Below are positions 25,564 through 36,093 of a DNA stretch of 64,000 nt, in pieces; the first letter of the stretch is position 1; each line of letters opens with the position of its first letter. Both the position numbers and the translations under genes were made by a program. The notes beneath the pieces are model-generated. The model did no database searches. It was not told where the DNA came from and saw only the letters and a list, made by a program, of their open reading frames with translations. The DNA is taken from positions 62,001 through 126,000 of the forward strand of contig JAKJHY010000006.1 of assembly GCA_021648845.1 (NCBI GenBank), written 5' to 3'. This DNA comes from Mycobacterium sp. MBM. Lineage in GTDB: Bacteria > Actinomycetota > Actinomycetes > Mycobacteriales > Mycobacteriaceae.

Positions 25564-26889
25564 TCAGGCCGCGGGGCCGGGCGGGGGGCCCAGCGGCGCG
25601 GGCGCCGCCGGGGCGGCCGGCGGTGGCGGCGGGGCGAACGGGTTGAACGGGGCGGGCGGTGCCGGGGCGGCCGGCGGTGGTGGGGCGAAGGGGTTGAACG
25701 GGGCGGCCGGTGGCGGTGGGGCGAACGGGTTGAACGGGGCGGCCGGCGGTGGTGGGGCGAACGGGTTGACCGGGGCCGCGGGCGCCGGCGTGTTCTGGCC
25801 GATGCAGAACACCGCGCAACTGGGTACCGCCGCGGGCGCATCCGGTCCGGGCGGCACGGGCAGACGATCGGCCACATCGGCGCGACCGAGGTCGAAGAAC
25901 GGCATGACCGCCATCGGATCGGTGGAGGGCAACCCGAGCGCGTTGAGCGGCAGCCCCGGGCCGAGGCCCTCGGCGTTGGTGTCCAGGTGCACATTGCCCA
26001 TACCGAGGGCCGGGACCGGCCCGCTGATCGGCGGCAGGTTCACCGGGACCACACCGGTGGCGTACGCGGCCGCCCAGCCCAGCACGTTGCGGGCGTAGGC
26101 CACCGAATTGTTGTAGCGCAGGATGGCCGACATCACCTGGCCCTGATCGCGCATGTTCAGACCGCCACTGCACAGATAACGCGCCGCGGCCAGCGTCGCG
26201 TCATACAGGTTCTGCACCTCGGCTTTTCCGTCACCGTTACCGTCGGAGGCATACCGCGACCAGGTACCCGGCAAGAACTGCATGGGGCCCATCGCACGGG
26301 CGTAGGTCACCCGGTCGTTGTTGCGGCTCTGGACGATGACCTCATTGCCGGGCAGCGTGCCGTCCAGGGCGGGGCCGAGGATGGGTTTGACCGCGGTGCC
26401 CTCGACATCGGTGGCGCCGCCGTTGGCGTGCAGCGACTCGATGCGTCCGATCCCGGCGAGCAGGTTCCAGCTCATCCCGCAGTTCGGTGCGGCCGACGCC
26501 ATCATCCGTTCGGCGTTGCGGTAGGCGTTCAGGGCGACCGTCGGAATGCGCAGGTTGCCGGGGGCGCTCACCACCGCGGCCGGCGGGGGAGCCGAGAGTG
26601 CCGAGCCCGCGGTCTGGAACGGGCGCGGCGCTTTCATCGCCGCCACCACGGTGACGCCGGCGTCACCATCCGAGGCGGGGACGACCGCCGCCAGCGGGGT
26701 CACCGTCGTCTCCAGGACCGGCTTGACGATCGGGGCGGAGGCGCCCACCCCCAGCGTCAGCACCAGTGGGGTGAGCACGGCGATGCCCATCAGCCCGCGG
26801 GTGCTGGGAGCGGAATCAGCCACCGTCCGCATCAGTCGCTCTGCCCCGCGCCGCGCTGCAGCGAGGGCGGAGGCTCCCCCTATGACCAC
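25564..26889 (-). CDS. Membrane-anchored lytic transglycosylase (Rv1230c-like)
   Basis: 441 residues from GTG. One membrane helix lies at about 33-55 (GLMGIAVLTPLVLTLGVG). The catalytic SLT/MltB-like domain spans about 120-310: AGIGRIESLH carries the catalytic Glu, and MGPMQFLPGTWSRY plus NLYDATLAAARYLCSGG are the conserved wall-binding parts. It would cleave peptidoglycan glycan strands outside the membrane. The C-terminal ~70 residues are a Pro/Phe repeat, likely a wall-spanning or protein-binding tail. Upstream start choice is uncertain; ATG at 26832 is an alternative. Confidence 0.88.
   Translation of the reverse strand: MVIGGASALAAARRGAERLMRTVADSAPSTRGLMGIAVLTPLVLTLGVGASAPIVKPVLETTVTPLAAVVPASDGDAGVTVVAAMKAPRPFQTAGSALSAPPPAAVVSAPGNLRIPTVALNAYRNAERMMASAAPNCGMSWNLLAGIGRIESLHANGGATDVEGTAVKPILGPALDGTLPGNEVIVQSRNNDRVTYARAMGPMQFLPGTWSRYASDGNGDGKAEVQNLYDATLAAARYLCSGGLNMRDQGQVMSAILRYNNSVAYARNVLGWAAAYATGVVPVNLPPISGPVPALGMGNVHLDTNAEGLGPGLPLNALGLPSTDPMAVMPFFDLGRADVADRLPVPPGPDAPAAVPSCAVFCIGQNTPAPAAPVNPFAPPPPAAPFNPFAPPPPAAPFNPFAPPPPAAPAPPAPFNPFAPPPPPAAPAAPAPLGPPPGPAA
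25609..25770 (-). repeat. 36-base tandem repeat in the transglycosylase tail
   Basis: Four near-identical copies encode F/V-NPFAPPPPAAP. The first three are 12 residues each; then a 5-residue APPAP insert and a slightly longer fourth copy. Copy number could vary between strains by slippage. Confidence 0.75.
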
Positions 26890-26986
26890 TCAACCGTCCT
26901 AGATGTGCGGTACCCGACCGTATGTGAACCGTGTCACCATACCCAGTCCGATGTCGTCGTGGTGCGGCATTGGCGGCAACCGTGTG

Positions 26987-27544
26987 TCACTCGGCGGTCC
27001 GTTGCTCGGCCTCGGCGGCGGGTTCCTCGACCGTGGCATCCGCCGCCGCGGCGCGTTTGCCCTTGCTCTTCTTCGGTTTGGGTGGCACCAGCTCCACCAG
27101 CATCTCGCGGAGTTCTTCCAGTTCGCGGCGCAGGTAATCGCGGGTGGCCATCTCGCCGACCGCCAGCCGCAGCGCGGCCAGCTCGCGGGCCAGGTACTCG
27201 GTATCGGCCTTGGTCTGCTCGGCCCGGCGGCGATCCTCTTCCAAGGCCACCCGGTCCCTGTTCTCCTGCCGGTTCTGGGCCAGCAAGATCAACGGCGCGG
27301 CGTAGGCCGCCTGGGTGGAGAAGGCCAGGTTCAGCAGGATGAACGGGTAGGGATCCCACTGCAGCGACAGGGCGAACAGGTTCAGCAGGATCCACACGAC
27401 CACGAAAACCGTCTGAATCGCCAGGTAGCGCCCGGTCCCCAGGAACCGTGCAAACGACTCGCCGAAGCGGCCCGCGGCCTCCACATCGAACTGCGGGGTG
27501 AACCGCCGGCGCGAATCGCGCGGGGTGTCGATCCGGTCGCTCAT
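26987..27544 (-). CDS. DUF1003 membrane protein (Rv1231c-like)
   Basis: 185 residues. Two membrane helices at about 40-60 and 68-88 bracket WDPYPFILLNLAFSTQAAYA, the diagnostic DUF1003 core. A long coiled-coil-like charged region follows (EEDRRRAEQTKADTEYLARE), with a Lys/Ala/Glu-rich C-terminus. Function is unknown. It starts 22 nt after the MgtE-N/CBS gene on the same strand; this pairing is conserved in mycobacteria and suggests a link to divalent metal transport or sensing, which is inference. Confidence 0.85.
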   Translation of the reverse strand: MSDRIDTPRDSRRRFTPQFDVEAAGRFGESFARFLGTGRYLAIQTVFVVVWILLNLFALSLQWDPYPFILLNLAFSTQAAYAAPLILLAQNRQENRDRVALEEDRRRAEQTKADTEYLARELAALRLAVGEMATRDYLRRELEELREMLVELVPPKPKKSKGKRAAAADATVEEPAAEAEQRTAE

Positions 27545-27566
27545 CCGAACGACCCACGGGCTTCGC

Positions 27567-28862
27567 TCACGGCGCCTTCTCCGTGGTGACGATCAACGAT
27601 TCGGCCTCACGTTCGCGCCAGTCATCGGGCAGCAGGTGGTCGAGCACATCGTCGACCGACACCGCGCCCAGCAGATGGCTCTCCTCATCCACCACCGGCC
27701 CGCACACCAGGTTGTAGGCGGCGAAGTACCGGGTCAGTGCGCCGAGCGGCTCCTCGGGGCGCAGGCTGGGCAGATCCTTGTCCAGGATGCCGCTGACCAG
27801 CGCGGCGGGCGGCTCGCGCAACAGCCGCTGCAGATGGACACAGCCCAGGTAGCGGCCGGTCGGCGTCGCGGTCGGCGGCCGCACCACGAACACCAGCGAC
27901 GCCAGTGCCGGCGTCAGGTCGGGATCGCGCACCCGGGCCAGCGCCTCGGCGACCGTGGTGTCCGGTGCCAGCACCACCGGCTCCGAGGTCATCAGACCGC
28001 CGGCGGTGTTCGGCGAATGGCTGAGCAACCGTCGCACATCCTCGGAGTCCTCCGGATCCATTCGGCGCAGGAACTGCTCGGCGTCGGCCGGCGTCATCGA
28101 CCCGAGCAGGTCGGCGGCATCGTCGGGGTCCATCGCCTCCAGGACGTCGGCGGCGCGGTCGGTCTTCAGCTGACGCAGCACGGTCACCTGCTCGTCCTCG
28201 GGCAACTCCTGCAGCACGTCGGCCAGGCGTTCGTCATCGAGCGCGTTGACGACCTCGAAACGCCGTTTCGCCGGCAGCTCGCGGACGGCGTCGGCGACCT
28301 CGATCGGGCGTTGCCCCTGGAACTGCTCGAGCAACTGGGCGACCCCCTGGTCGGGCATGGCCAGCCCGGACGGGGTCAGCCCCTGGACGTGCGCCCAGTC
28401 CACGACATGGATGTTGCTGCGCCGCCCGAGCCGGCGTTGCGGGCGCACCGCCACCTTGGTGACCATCCAGTCCCGGGTGCGGGTTTGCTCGATCCCGAGA
28501 TCGACGACGATCACGTCGAGCCCGGAGAGCTGCTCGAGGTCGGGGTCATCGACGCGCACCCGGGTCTCCAGCACCTGGCCGAGCGCCAGCACCTCACCCG
28601 GGCGCTGGGAGAACCGGCGCAGCGACACATTGCCGGTGGTCAGGGTGACGGCGCTGGGTTCGATCGCGGTCACCCGCAGGATCGGCACGAAAATTCTTCT
28701 GCGGGTGAGCAGTTCGACCACCAGGCCGAGCACCCGCGGCTGCTGGCGGACGATGCTGATGCTGACCACCACATCGCGGACGCGGCCGATCGACTCGCCA
28801 TCCGGGCCGAGGACGACCATGCCCGCCAGCCGGGCTGCATATACCCGGGTAACCGCCGCCAT
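27567..28862 (-). CDS. MgtE-N/CBS-domain protein without channel domain (Rv1232c-like)
   Basis: 431 residues. A PRC-barrel-like N-terminus (LAGMVVLGPDGESIGRVRDV) is followed by the MgtE N-domain of helical repeats (LADVLQELPEDEQVTVL, AADVLEAMDPDDAADLLG) at about 190-290, then a CBS pair at about 290-420. These are the cytosolic Mg2+-sensing modules of the MgtE channel, but the C-terminal membrane pore is missing. It may therefore be a regulatory Mg2+ sensor acting on another protein, perhaps the adjacent DUF1003 membrane protein. The start has a -10 element 7 nt upstream. Confidence 0.88.
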   Translation of the reverse strand: MAAVTRVYAARLAGMVVLGPDGESIGRVRDVVVSISIVRQQPRVLGLVVELLTRRRIFVPILRVTAIEPSAVTLTTGNVSLRRFSQRPGEVLALGQVLETRVRVDDPDLEQLSGLDVIVVDLGIEQTRTRDWMVTKVAVRPQRRLGRRSNIHVVDWAHVQGLTPSGLAMPDQGVAQLLEQFQGQRPIEVADAVRELPAKRRFEVVNALDDERLADVLQELPEDEQVTVLRQLKTDRAADVLEAMDPDDAADLLGSMTPADAEQFLRRMDPEDSEDVRRLLSHSPNTAGGLMTSEPVVLAPDTTVAEALARVRDPDLTPALASLVFVVRPPTATPTGRYLGCVHLQRLLREPPAALVSGILDKDLPSLRPEEPLGALTRYFAAYNLVCGPVVDEESHLLGAVSVDDVLDHLLPDDWREREAESLIVTTEKAP

Positions 28863-28869
28863 GGGTCAA

Positions 28870-28875
28870 AGCGTA
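28870..28875 (-). promoter_or_regulatory. -10 element for a leaderless MgtE-N/CBS transcript
   Basis: TACGCT on the minus strand ends 7 nt before the ATG at 28862. The region is shared with the divergent CitE-like gene, whose start is only 25 nt away. Confidence 0.4.
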
Positions 28876-28887
28876 GAGACTGTGGGC

Positions 28888-29871
28888 GTGGACAACAGGT
28901 ATCGCCCCCGACGAACGTGTCTGTCGGTTCCGGGCAGCAGCGACAAGATGATCGAGAAGGCCAAGACCCTGGCGGCCGATCAGGTCTTTCTGGACCTCGA
29001 GGACGCGGTGGCCCCCGAGGCGAAGGCCTCCGCACGCGCCCGGGTCGCCGCGGCGCTGGCCGGGCCCGGCTGGAACGGCGCATCGCTGATCGGGGTGCGC
29101 GTCAATGACTGGACGACCCCGTGGACGCACGCCGATGTCATCGAGGTGGTGACCGAGGTGGCCCGCGCCGGGGCGACCCTCGACATCATCGTGCTGCCGA
29201 AGGTGTCCGACGCCACCCACGTGCACGCCCTGGACCTGCTGCTCACTCAGGTGGAGAAGACACACGGTCTGCCGGTGGGGCGTATCGGCATCGAACCTCA
29301 GATCGAGAATGCGCAGGGGCTGAGGAACGTGGACGCGATCGCCGCCGCGCCGCGCGTGCAGGCCCTCGTACTGGGGCCCGGGGACATGGCGGCCAGCCTG
29401 AACATGCGCACCCTGGAGGTCGGCGGGCAGCCCGAAGGGTATGACCTCGGTGACGCCCACCACCACGTGCTGATGACGATTCTGGTGGCGGCCCGCGCGC
29501 ACGGAGTGAACGCGATCGACGGGCCCTACGTGAAGGTCCGCGATGTCGACGGGTTCCGGCGGGTGGCCGGCAGGTCGGCCGCGCTCGGCTACGACGGGAA
29601 GTGGGTTCTGCACCCGGACCAGATCGACGTCGGCAACGAGCTGTTCAGCCCGCGGCAGGCCGACTACGACCACGCCGAGTTGATCCTGGAGGCCTACGAG
29701 TGGCACACGTCGGCGGCCGGCGGTGCGCGCGGAGCGGTGATGCTCGGCGACGAGATGATCGACGAGGCCAGTCGCAAGATGGCGCTGGTGGTCGCGGGCA
29801 AGGGCCGCGCCGCCGGGATGACCCGCAGCGGTGCGCCCTACCGGCCGCCCGCGGAGTCTTCGCAAAGCTAG
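28888..29871 (+). CDS. HpcH/HpaI (CitE-like) aldolase/lyase family protein
   Basis: 327 residues from GTG. A TIM-barrel CitE-type enzyme: CLSVPGSSDKMIEKA (phosphate/CoA region), FLDLEDAVAPEAK (metal-binding Glu/Asp), VRVNDW, IGIEPQIENAQGL (metal Glu), LGPGDMAASL and GKWVLHPDQI are all conserved. Related enzymes act on malyl-, citramalyl- or beta-methylmalyl-CoA. No CitD/CitF partners are near, so a stand-alone CoA-thioester lyase or thioesterase is likely. M. tuberculosis has no such gene between Rv1232c and Rv1233c. The frame is open upstream, but that is antisense to the MgtE-like gene. Confidence 0.85.
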   Translation: MDNRYRPRRTCLSVPGSSDKMIEKAKTLAADQVFLDLEDAVAPEAKASARARVAAALAGPGWNGASLIGVRVNDWTTPWTHADVIEVVTEVARAGATLDIIVLPKVSDATHVHALDLLLTQVEKTHGLPVGRIGIEPQIENAQGLRNVDAIAAAPRVQALVLGPGDMAASLNMRTLEVGGQPEGYDLGDAHHHVLMTILVAARAHGVNAIDGPYVKVRDVDGFRRVAGRSAALGYDGKWVLHPDQIDVGNELFSPRQADYDHAELILEAYEWHTSAAGGARGAVMLGDEMIDEASRKMALVVAGKGRAAGMTRSGAPYRPPAESSQS

Positions 29872-30308
29872 GTCAGGGTGAAACTGCTGGCGACGACTCC
29901 GATCCAGAGCAGCGCCATGAGCACCAGGCCGGCGGTGACCAGTCCGCCGATGACAGCCCCGGCCAGCGCTACGCCGTAACCGTCCTGACCGGTGCGTTTG
30001 GTCTCGCGCATGGCGATGACACCGAGTACCAGCCCCACCACCGACGGCACGCCGCAGAACAACAGCCCGATCAGGGCGGCGATCAGGGCGCCGATCGCCT
30101 TGCCGTTGGTGCCGGGCGGTTTCACCGGGCGGTACGGGTCATAGGCCGGGTATCCGGGGTAGCCGGGGTATCCGGGAGGCGGGTAGCCGGGGTAGCCGGA
30201 CAGTCCGGCCTGCGACGGCGGGTAGACCGGCGGGGGCAGGCCCGGGTCGGCGGGGTAGTCCAGCGGAACCTGCGGTTCGTCGTGGTTCGGCGCCGGGCCC
30301 TCGCTCAC
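29868..30308 (-). CDS. Pro/Gly/Tyr-rich DUF4190 membrane protein
   Basis: 146 residues from a GTG that overlaps the preceding gene's TGA (GTGA). Residues 1-75 are Pro/Gly/Tyr-rich with repeated GYPGYP. Two membrane helices follow (about 77-100 and 120-143) separated by a short basic loop RETKRTG. This is the DUF4190 arrangement also seen in its upstream neighbour. Function is unknown. It converges on the CitE-like gene with overlapping stops (CTAG). Confidence 0.78.
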   Translation of the reverse strand: MSEGPAPNHDEPQVPLDYPADPGLPPPVYPPSQAGLSGYPGYPPPGYPGYPGYPAYDPYRPVKPPGTNGKAIGALIAALIGLLFCGVPSVVGLVLGVIAMRETKRTGQDGYGVALAGAVIGGLVTAGLVLMALLWIGVVASSFTLT

Positions 30309-30982
30309 AGCAGTGCGACGGCCAGGACGAAGCTGAACGCCAGCGTCAGCGCGCCGACCGCGATACCGGCCACCGCGAGCCCTTGGCCGCCTTGGTTGGT
30401 CTGCTTGATCTGGTTGATCGCGATGATGCCGAGCACGATGCCGATGATCGACCCGATACCGCACAGCACACCGGCGAGCGAGGCGATCAGCGACCCGATG
30501 GCCAGCGAGTTCGTGCCCTGCTGCGGTGCCATCCCGTAGCCGCCGTAGCCCGGTGCGGCACCGTACGGTGGCGGGGACGGATAGCCGGGCGGCGGCCCGC
30601 CGTACGGGGGTGCGCCGTACGGCTGGCCGGCGAATGGCGGTGGGCCCTGGGGTGGGCCCTGGGGCGGGCCATAGCCGGGCGGCGGGGGCGGATAGCCGGT
30701 CGACGAATAGTCCGGCGACGTGAAACCTGGCGGGGGATAGCCGGCGGCCGGGTCGTAGCCGGGCGCCCCCGGACTCGGCGGCGCCGGGTACCCCCCGTAG
30801 GCCGGTGGCGGCGAGTACTCGGGATAACCGGGCTGGGCCGGCTCGGCGGGGGACTGCTCGATCGGCGGCGCCTCATAGCCGGCGGAGGTCGGCTCGGACG
30901 CACTGCTCGGCGTGCTCGGTCCCGTGCCGGAACCGTCATCCGATGGTGGTGTCGGCCCTGCGTTCTCACCCGGATTGGTCAT
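30305..30982 (-). CDS. Pro/Gly/Tyr-rich DUF4190 membrane protein (Rv1233c-like)
   Basis: 225 residues. The first ~145 are low-complexity Pro/Gly/Tyr/Ser repeats (YPPPGF, GYPPPP, QGPPQGPP). Two C-terminal membrane helices are joined by the loop INQIKQTNQGG, the DUF4190 pattern. It is paralogous to the overlapping downstream gene. The disordered N-terminus probably lies in the cytosol; its role is unknown. It starts with an ATG preceded by TAGGTT at 6 nt. Confidence 0.8.
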   Translation of the reverse strand: MTNPGENAGPTPPSDDGSGTGPSTPSSASEPTSAGYEAPPIEQSPAEPAQPGYPEYSPPPAYGGYPAPPSPGAPGYDPAAGYPPPGFTSPDYSSTGYPPPPPGYGPPQGPPQGPPPFAGQPYGAPPYGGPPPGYPSPPPYGAAPGYGGYGMAPQQGTNSLAIGSLIASLAGVLCGIGSIIGIVLGIIAINQIKQTNQGGQGLAVAGIAVGALTLAFSFVLAVALL

Positions 30983-30988
30983 TCCCCA

Positions 30989-30994
30989 AACCTA
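30989..30994 (-). promoter_or_regulatory. -10 element for a leaderless DUF4190 operon transcript
   Basis: TAGGTT on the minus strand ends 6 nt before the ATG at 30982. The intervening TGGGGA is too close to act as a ribosome site, so a leaderless start fits better. Confidence 0.45.
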
Positions 30995-31145
30995 GCGTAC
31001 GTGCTGGTACCCGGGGTGATTCGACAGCAGGGTGAGGACGCGGCGGCGCAGGTCGGGGGCTAGGGTTGTGGTATCGAACCCAAAGGACGCGTGCCCGTCT
31101 GCTCAGGTCGTGGAGCGCTGACGCGAACGAAGGAGAACGAGAGTC

Positions 31146-31658
31146 ATGACCGGTCCCCTCCAGCCCGGCAACGACCCCGTGGGCAGGCCCGGGGCGCGTG
31201 GCCCGTCCGCGCTGCCGACCCCACCGAAGGGCTGGCCGATCGGGGCCTACCCCACCTATGCCGAGGCTCAACGGGCGGTGGATTACCTCTCCGATCAACA
31301 GTTCCCGGTACAGCAGGTGACCATCGTCGGTGTCGACCTGATGCAGGTCGAGCGGGTGACCGGCCGGCTGTCCTGGCCGAAGGTGCTCGGCGGTGGTGTG
31401 CTCTCCGGCGCCTGGCTGGGCCTGTTCATCGGACTCATCCTGGGCTTCTTCAGCCCCAGCCCGTGGGGCGCGCTGGCCACCGGCCTGATCGCGGGTGTCT
31501 TCTTCGGCCTCATCACCTCGGCTGTTCCGTACGCGATGGCCCGCGGCACAAGAGATTTCAGCTCGACCATGCAGCTGGTGGCGGGCCGCTACGACGTCCT
31601 CTGCGACCCGCAGAGCGCTGAGCAGGGGCGGGATCTGCTGGCGCGCTTGACGATCTGA
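31146..31658 (+). CDS. YflT-domain membrane protein (Rv1234-like)
   Basis: 170 residues with a strong AAGGAG ribosome site 10 nt upstream. After a Pro/Gly-rich N-terminus, residues 35-65 (PIGAYPTYAEAQRAVDYLSD) form the general-stress-protein 17M/YflT module. Two membrane helices follow at about 82-108 and 111-132. A C-terminal segment ends with YDVLCDPQSAEQGRDLL. Function is unknown. It corresponds to Rv1234 and lies just upstream of the lpqY operon; a small GGGCG/CGCCC hairpin follows the stop. Confidence 0.82.
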   Translation: MTGPLQPGNDPVGRPGARGPSALPTPPKGWPIGAYPTYAEAQRAVDYLSDQQFPVQQVTIVGVDLMQVERVTGRLSWPKVLGGGVLSGAWLGLFIGLILGFFSPSPWGALATGLIAGVFFGLITSAVPYAMARGTRDFSSTMQLVAGRYDVLCDPQSAEQGRDLLARLTI

Positions 31659-31681
31659 TGGGCGACGCGCCCAGGAAACGG

Positions 31682-34077
<2,396 letters not shown>

Positions 34078-34914
34078 ATGGCCGAGCAGGTGGGTGCCCG
34101 CCGCGCGACCGGCTGGGCGGTCGTCAATGTCATCGTCGTGCTGTACGCCTTGATCCCGGTGCTGTGGATCCTGTCGCTGTCGCTGAAGCCGACGTCGTCG
34201 GTCAAGGACGGCAAGTTCATTCCGGCCGAGATCACCTTCGACAACTACAAGGCCATCTTCGAGGGCAACATCTTCACCTCGGCGCTGGTCAACTCGATCG
34301 GCATCGGGCTGATCACCACGCTTATCGCCGTGATCGTCGGCGGAATGGCCGCCTATGCGATCGCGCGGCTTGCCTTCCCCGGCAAGAAGGTTCTGGTCGG
34401 GGTGGCACTGCTGATCGCGATGTTCCCCCAGATCTCGCTGGTGACACCGATCTTCAACATCGAGCGCCGGCTCGGGCTGTTCGACACCTGGCCGGGCCTC
34501 ATCATCCCCTACATCACCTTCGCGCTGCCGCTGGCGATCTACACCATGAGTGCGTTCTTCAAGGAGATCCCGTGGGACCTGGAGAAGGCGGCCAAGATGG
34601 ACGGCGCGACCCCGGGGCAGGCCTTCCGCAAGGTGATCGCGCCACTGGCCGCGCCGGGCATCGTCACCGCGGGCATCCTGGTGTTCATCTTCGCCTGGAA
34701 CGACCTGTTGCTGGCCTTGTCGTTGACCGCCACCGAGCGGGCCATCACGGCACCGGTGGCGATCGCGAACTTCACCGGCAGTTCGCAATTCGAGGAGCCG
34801 ACCGGGTCGATCGCGGCGGGGGCGATGGTCATCACCGTCCCGATCATCATCTTTGTGCTCATATTTCAGCGACGGATCGTGGCCGGGTTGACCTCCGGCG
34901 CGGTGAAGGGGTAA
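34078..34914 (+). CDS. sugB: Trehalose ABC importer permease SugB
   Basis: 278 residues; its ATG directly follows the sugA TGA. A MalG-type permease with six membrane segments and a clear EAA loop ([19 protein letters not shown]) near residue 165. It pairs with SugA to form the trehalose pore. sugC follows after 3 nt. Confidence 0.95.
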   Translation: MAEQVGARRATGWAVVNVIVVLYALIPVLWILSLSLKPTSSVKDGKFIPAEITFDNYKAIFEGNIFTSALVNSIGIGLITTLIAVIVGGMAAYAIARLAFPGKKVLVGVALLIAMFPQISLVTPIFNIERRLGLFDTWPGLIIPYITFALPLAIYTMSAFFKEIPWDLEKAAKMDGATPGQAFRKVIAPLAAPGIVTAGILVFIFAWNDLLLALSLTATERAITAPVAIANFTGSSQFEEPTGSIAAGAMVITVPIIIFVLIFQRRIVAGLTSGAVKG

Positions 34915-34917
34915 TTC

Positions 34918-36093
34918 ATGGCCGAGATCGTGCTGGAGAACGTCACCAAGACGTATGCGAGCGGCGCCGCGGCGGTGAAGGACCTGTCGCTGACCATCGC
35001 CGACGGTGAGTTCATCATCCTGGTCGGCCCGTCGGGCTGCGGTAAGTCCACCACCTTGAACATGATCGCCGGCCTGGAGGACATCAGCTCCGGGGACCTG
35101 CGCATCGGTGGCGAACGGGTCAACGAGAAGGCACCCAAGGACCGGGACATCGCCATGGTGTTCCAGTCCTATGCGCTGTACCCGCACATGACCGTGCGGC
35201 AGAACATCGCCTTCCCGTTGACCCTGGCCAAACTCGGCAAGGACGAGATCGCCCGCAAGGTCGACGAGACCGCGAAGATACTCGATCTGTCCGCGCTGTT
35301 GGACCGCAAGCCCGGCCAGCTCTCCGGCGGCCAGCGCCAGCGCGTCGCGATGGGACGCGCGATCGTCCGCAACCCCAAGGCATTCCTGATGGATGAGCCG
35401 CTGTCGAATCTGGACGCCAAGCTGCGCGTGCAGATGCGCACCGAGATTGCGCGGCTGCAGAGCCGGCTGGGCACCACCACGGTGTATGTGACCCACGACC
35501 AGACCGAGGCGATGACGCTGGGCGACCGGGTGGTGGTGATGCTGGCCGGTGTGGCGCAGCAGATCGGCACCCCCGAGGAGCTCTACAACAGCCCGGCGAA
35601 TCTGTTCGTCGCCGGTTTCATCGGGTCGCCGGGGATGAACTTCTTCCCGGCGTCGCTGACCGACGGCGGCGTCAAACTGCCGTTCGGCGAGGAGGTGGTG
35701 CTCACCGATGAGGCGCAGCGGATCCTGGCCCAGCATCCCAAGCCCACCAATGTGATCGCCGGTCTTCGTCCCGAGCATTTCGACGATGCCGCGCTCGTCG
35801 ACTCCTACACCCGGATCAAGGGCCTGACCTTCGAGGTGGACGTCGATCTGGTGGAGTCGCTGGGCGCCGACAAGTATCTGCACTTCCGGACCGAGGGGTC
35901 GGGCGCCAGATCCACGCAGCTCGCGCAGCTGGCCGCGGAATCCGGTGTGGGTGAAAACGAGTTCGTGGCAAGGGTTTCGGCGGACTCGCAGGTGTCCTCG
36001 GGTAAGAAGGCGGAGCTGGCGGTGGACACCTCCAAGCTCATCCTCTTCGACGGCGACACCGGGGTGAACCTGAGCATCCCGCCGGCCGGCTAG
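34918..36093 (+). CDS. sugC: Trehalose ABC importer ATPase SugC
   Basis: 391 residues. Walker A GPSGCGKST (39-47), Q-loop VFQSYALYPHMTV, signature LSGGQRQRVAMGRA, Walker B LMDEPLSNLD and H-loop VTHDQTEAM are intact. The C-terminal ~150 residues form the MalK-like regulatory OB-fold domain. It energises SugAB. The TAG overlaps the next gene's GTG by one base. Confidence 0.96.
   Translation: MAEIVLENVTKTYASGAAAVKDLSLTIADGEFIILVGPSGCGKSTTLNMIAGLEDISSGDLRIGGERVNEKAPKDRDIAMVFQSYALYPHMTVRQNIAFPLTLAKLGKDEIARKVDETAKILDLSALLDRKPGQLSGGQRQRVAMGRAIVRNPKAFLMDEPLSNLDAKLRVQMRTEIARLQSRLGTTTVYVTHDQTEAMTLGDRVVVMLAGVAQQIGTPEELYNSPANLFVAGFIGSPGMNFFPASLTDGGVKLPFGEEVVLTDEAQRILAQHPKPTNVIAGLRPEHFDDAALVDSYTRIKGLTFEVDVDLVESLGADKYLHFRTEGSGARSTQLAQLAAESGVGENEFVARVSADSQVSSGKKAELAVDTSKLILFDGDTGVNLSIPPAG

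Noticed and set aside
25609..25770. CRISPR-like array
   Set aside because: Repeats are directly adjacent coding units of 36 bases with no unique spacers, inside a gene.
25509..25994. N-terminal extension of mrp by about 160 codons
   Set aside because: It is an alternate-frame reading of the Pro-rich transglycosylase tail, with no similarity to Mrp proteins.
28246..28887. 214-codon N-terminal extension of the CitE-like gene
   Set aside because: It is antisense to the MgtE-like gene and has Ser/Arg/Thr-rich nonsense composition; CitE homology begins at about 28900.
31659..31672. Terminator after the YflT-like gene
   Set aside because: Only a 5-bp stem (GGGCG/CGCCC) with 3-nt loop, common by chance at this GC content.
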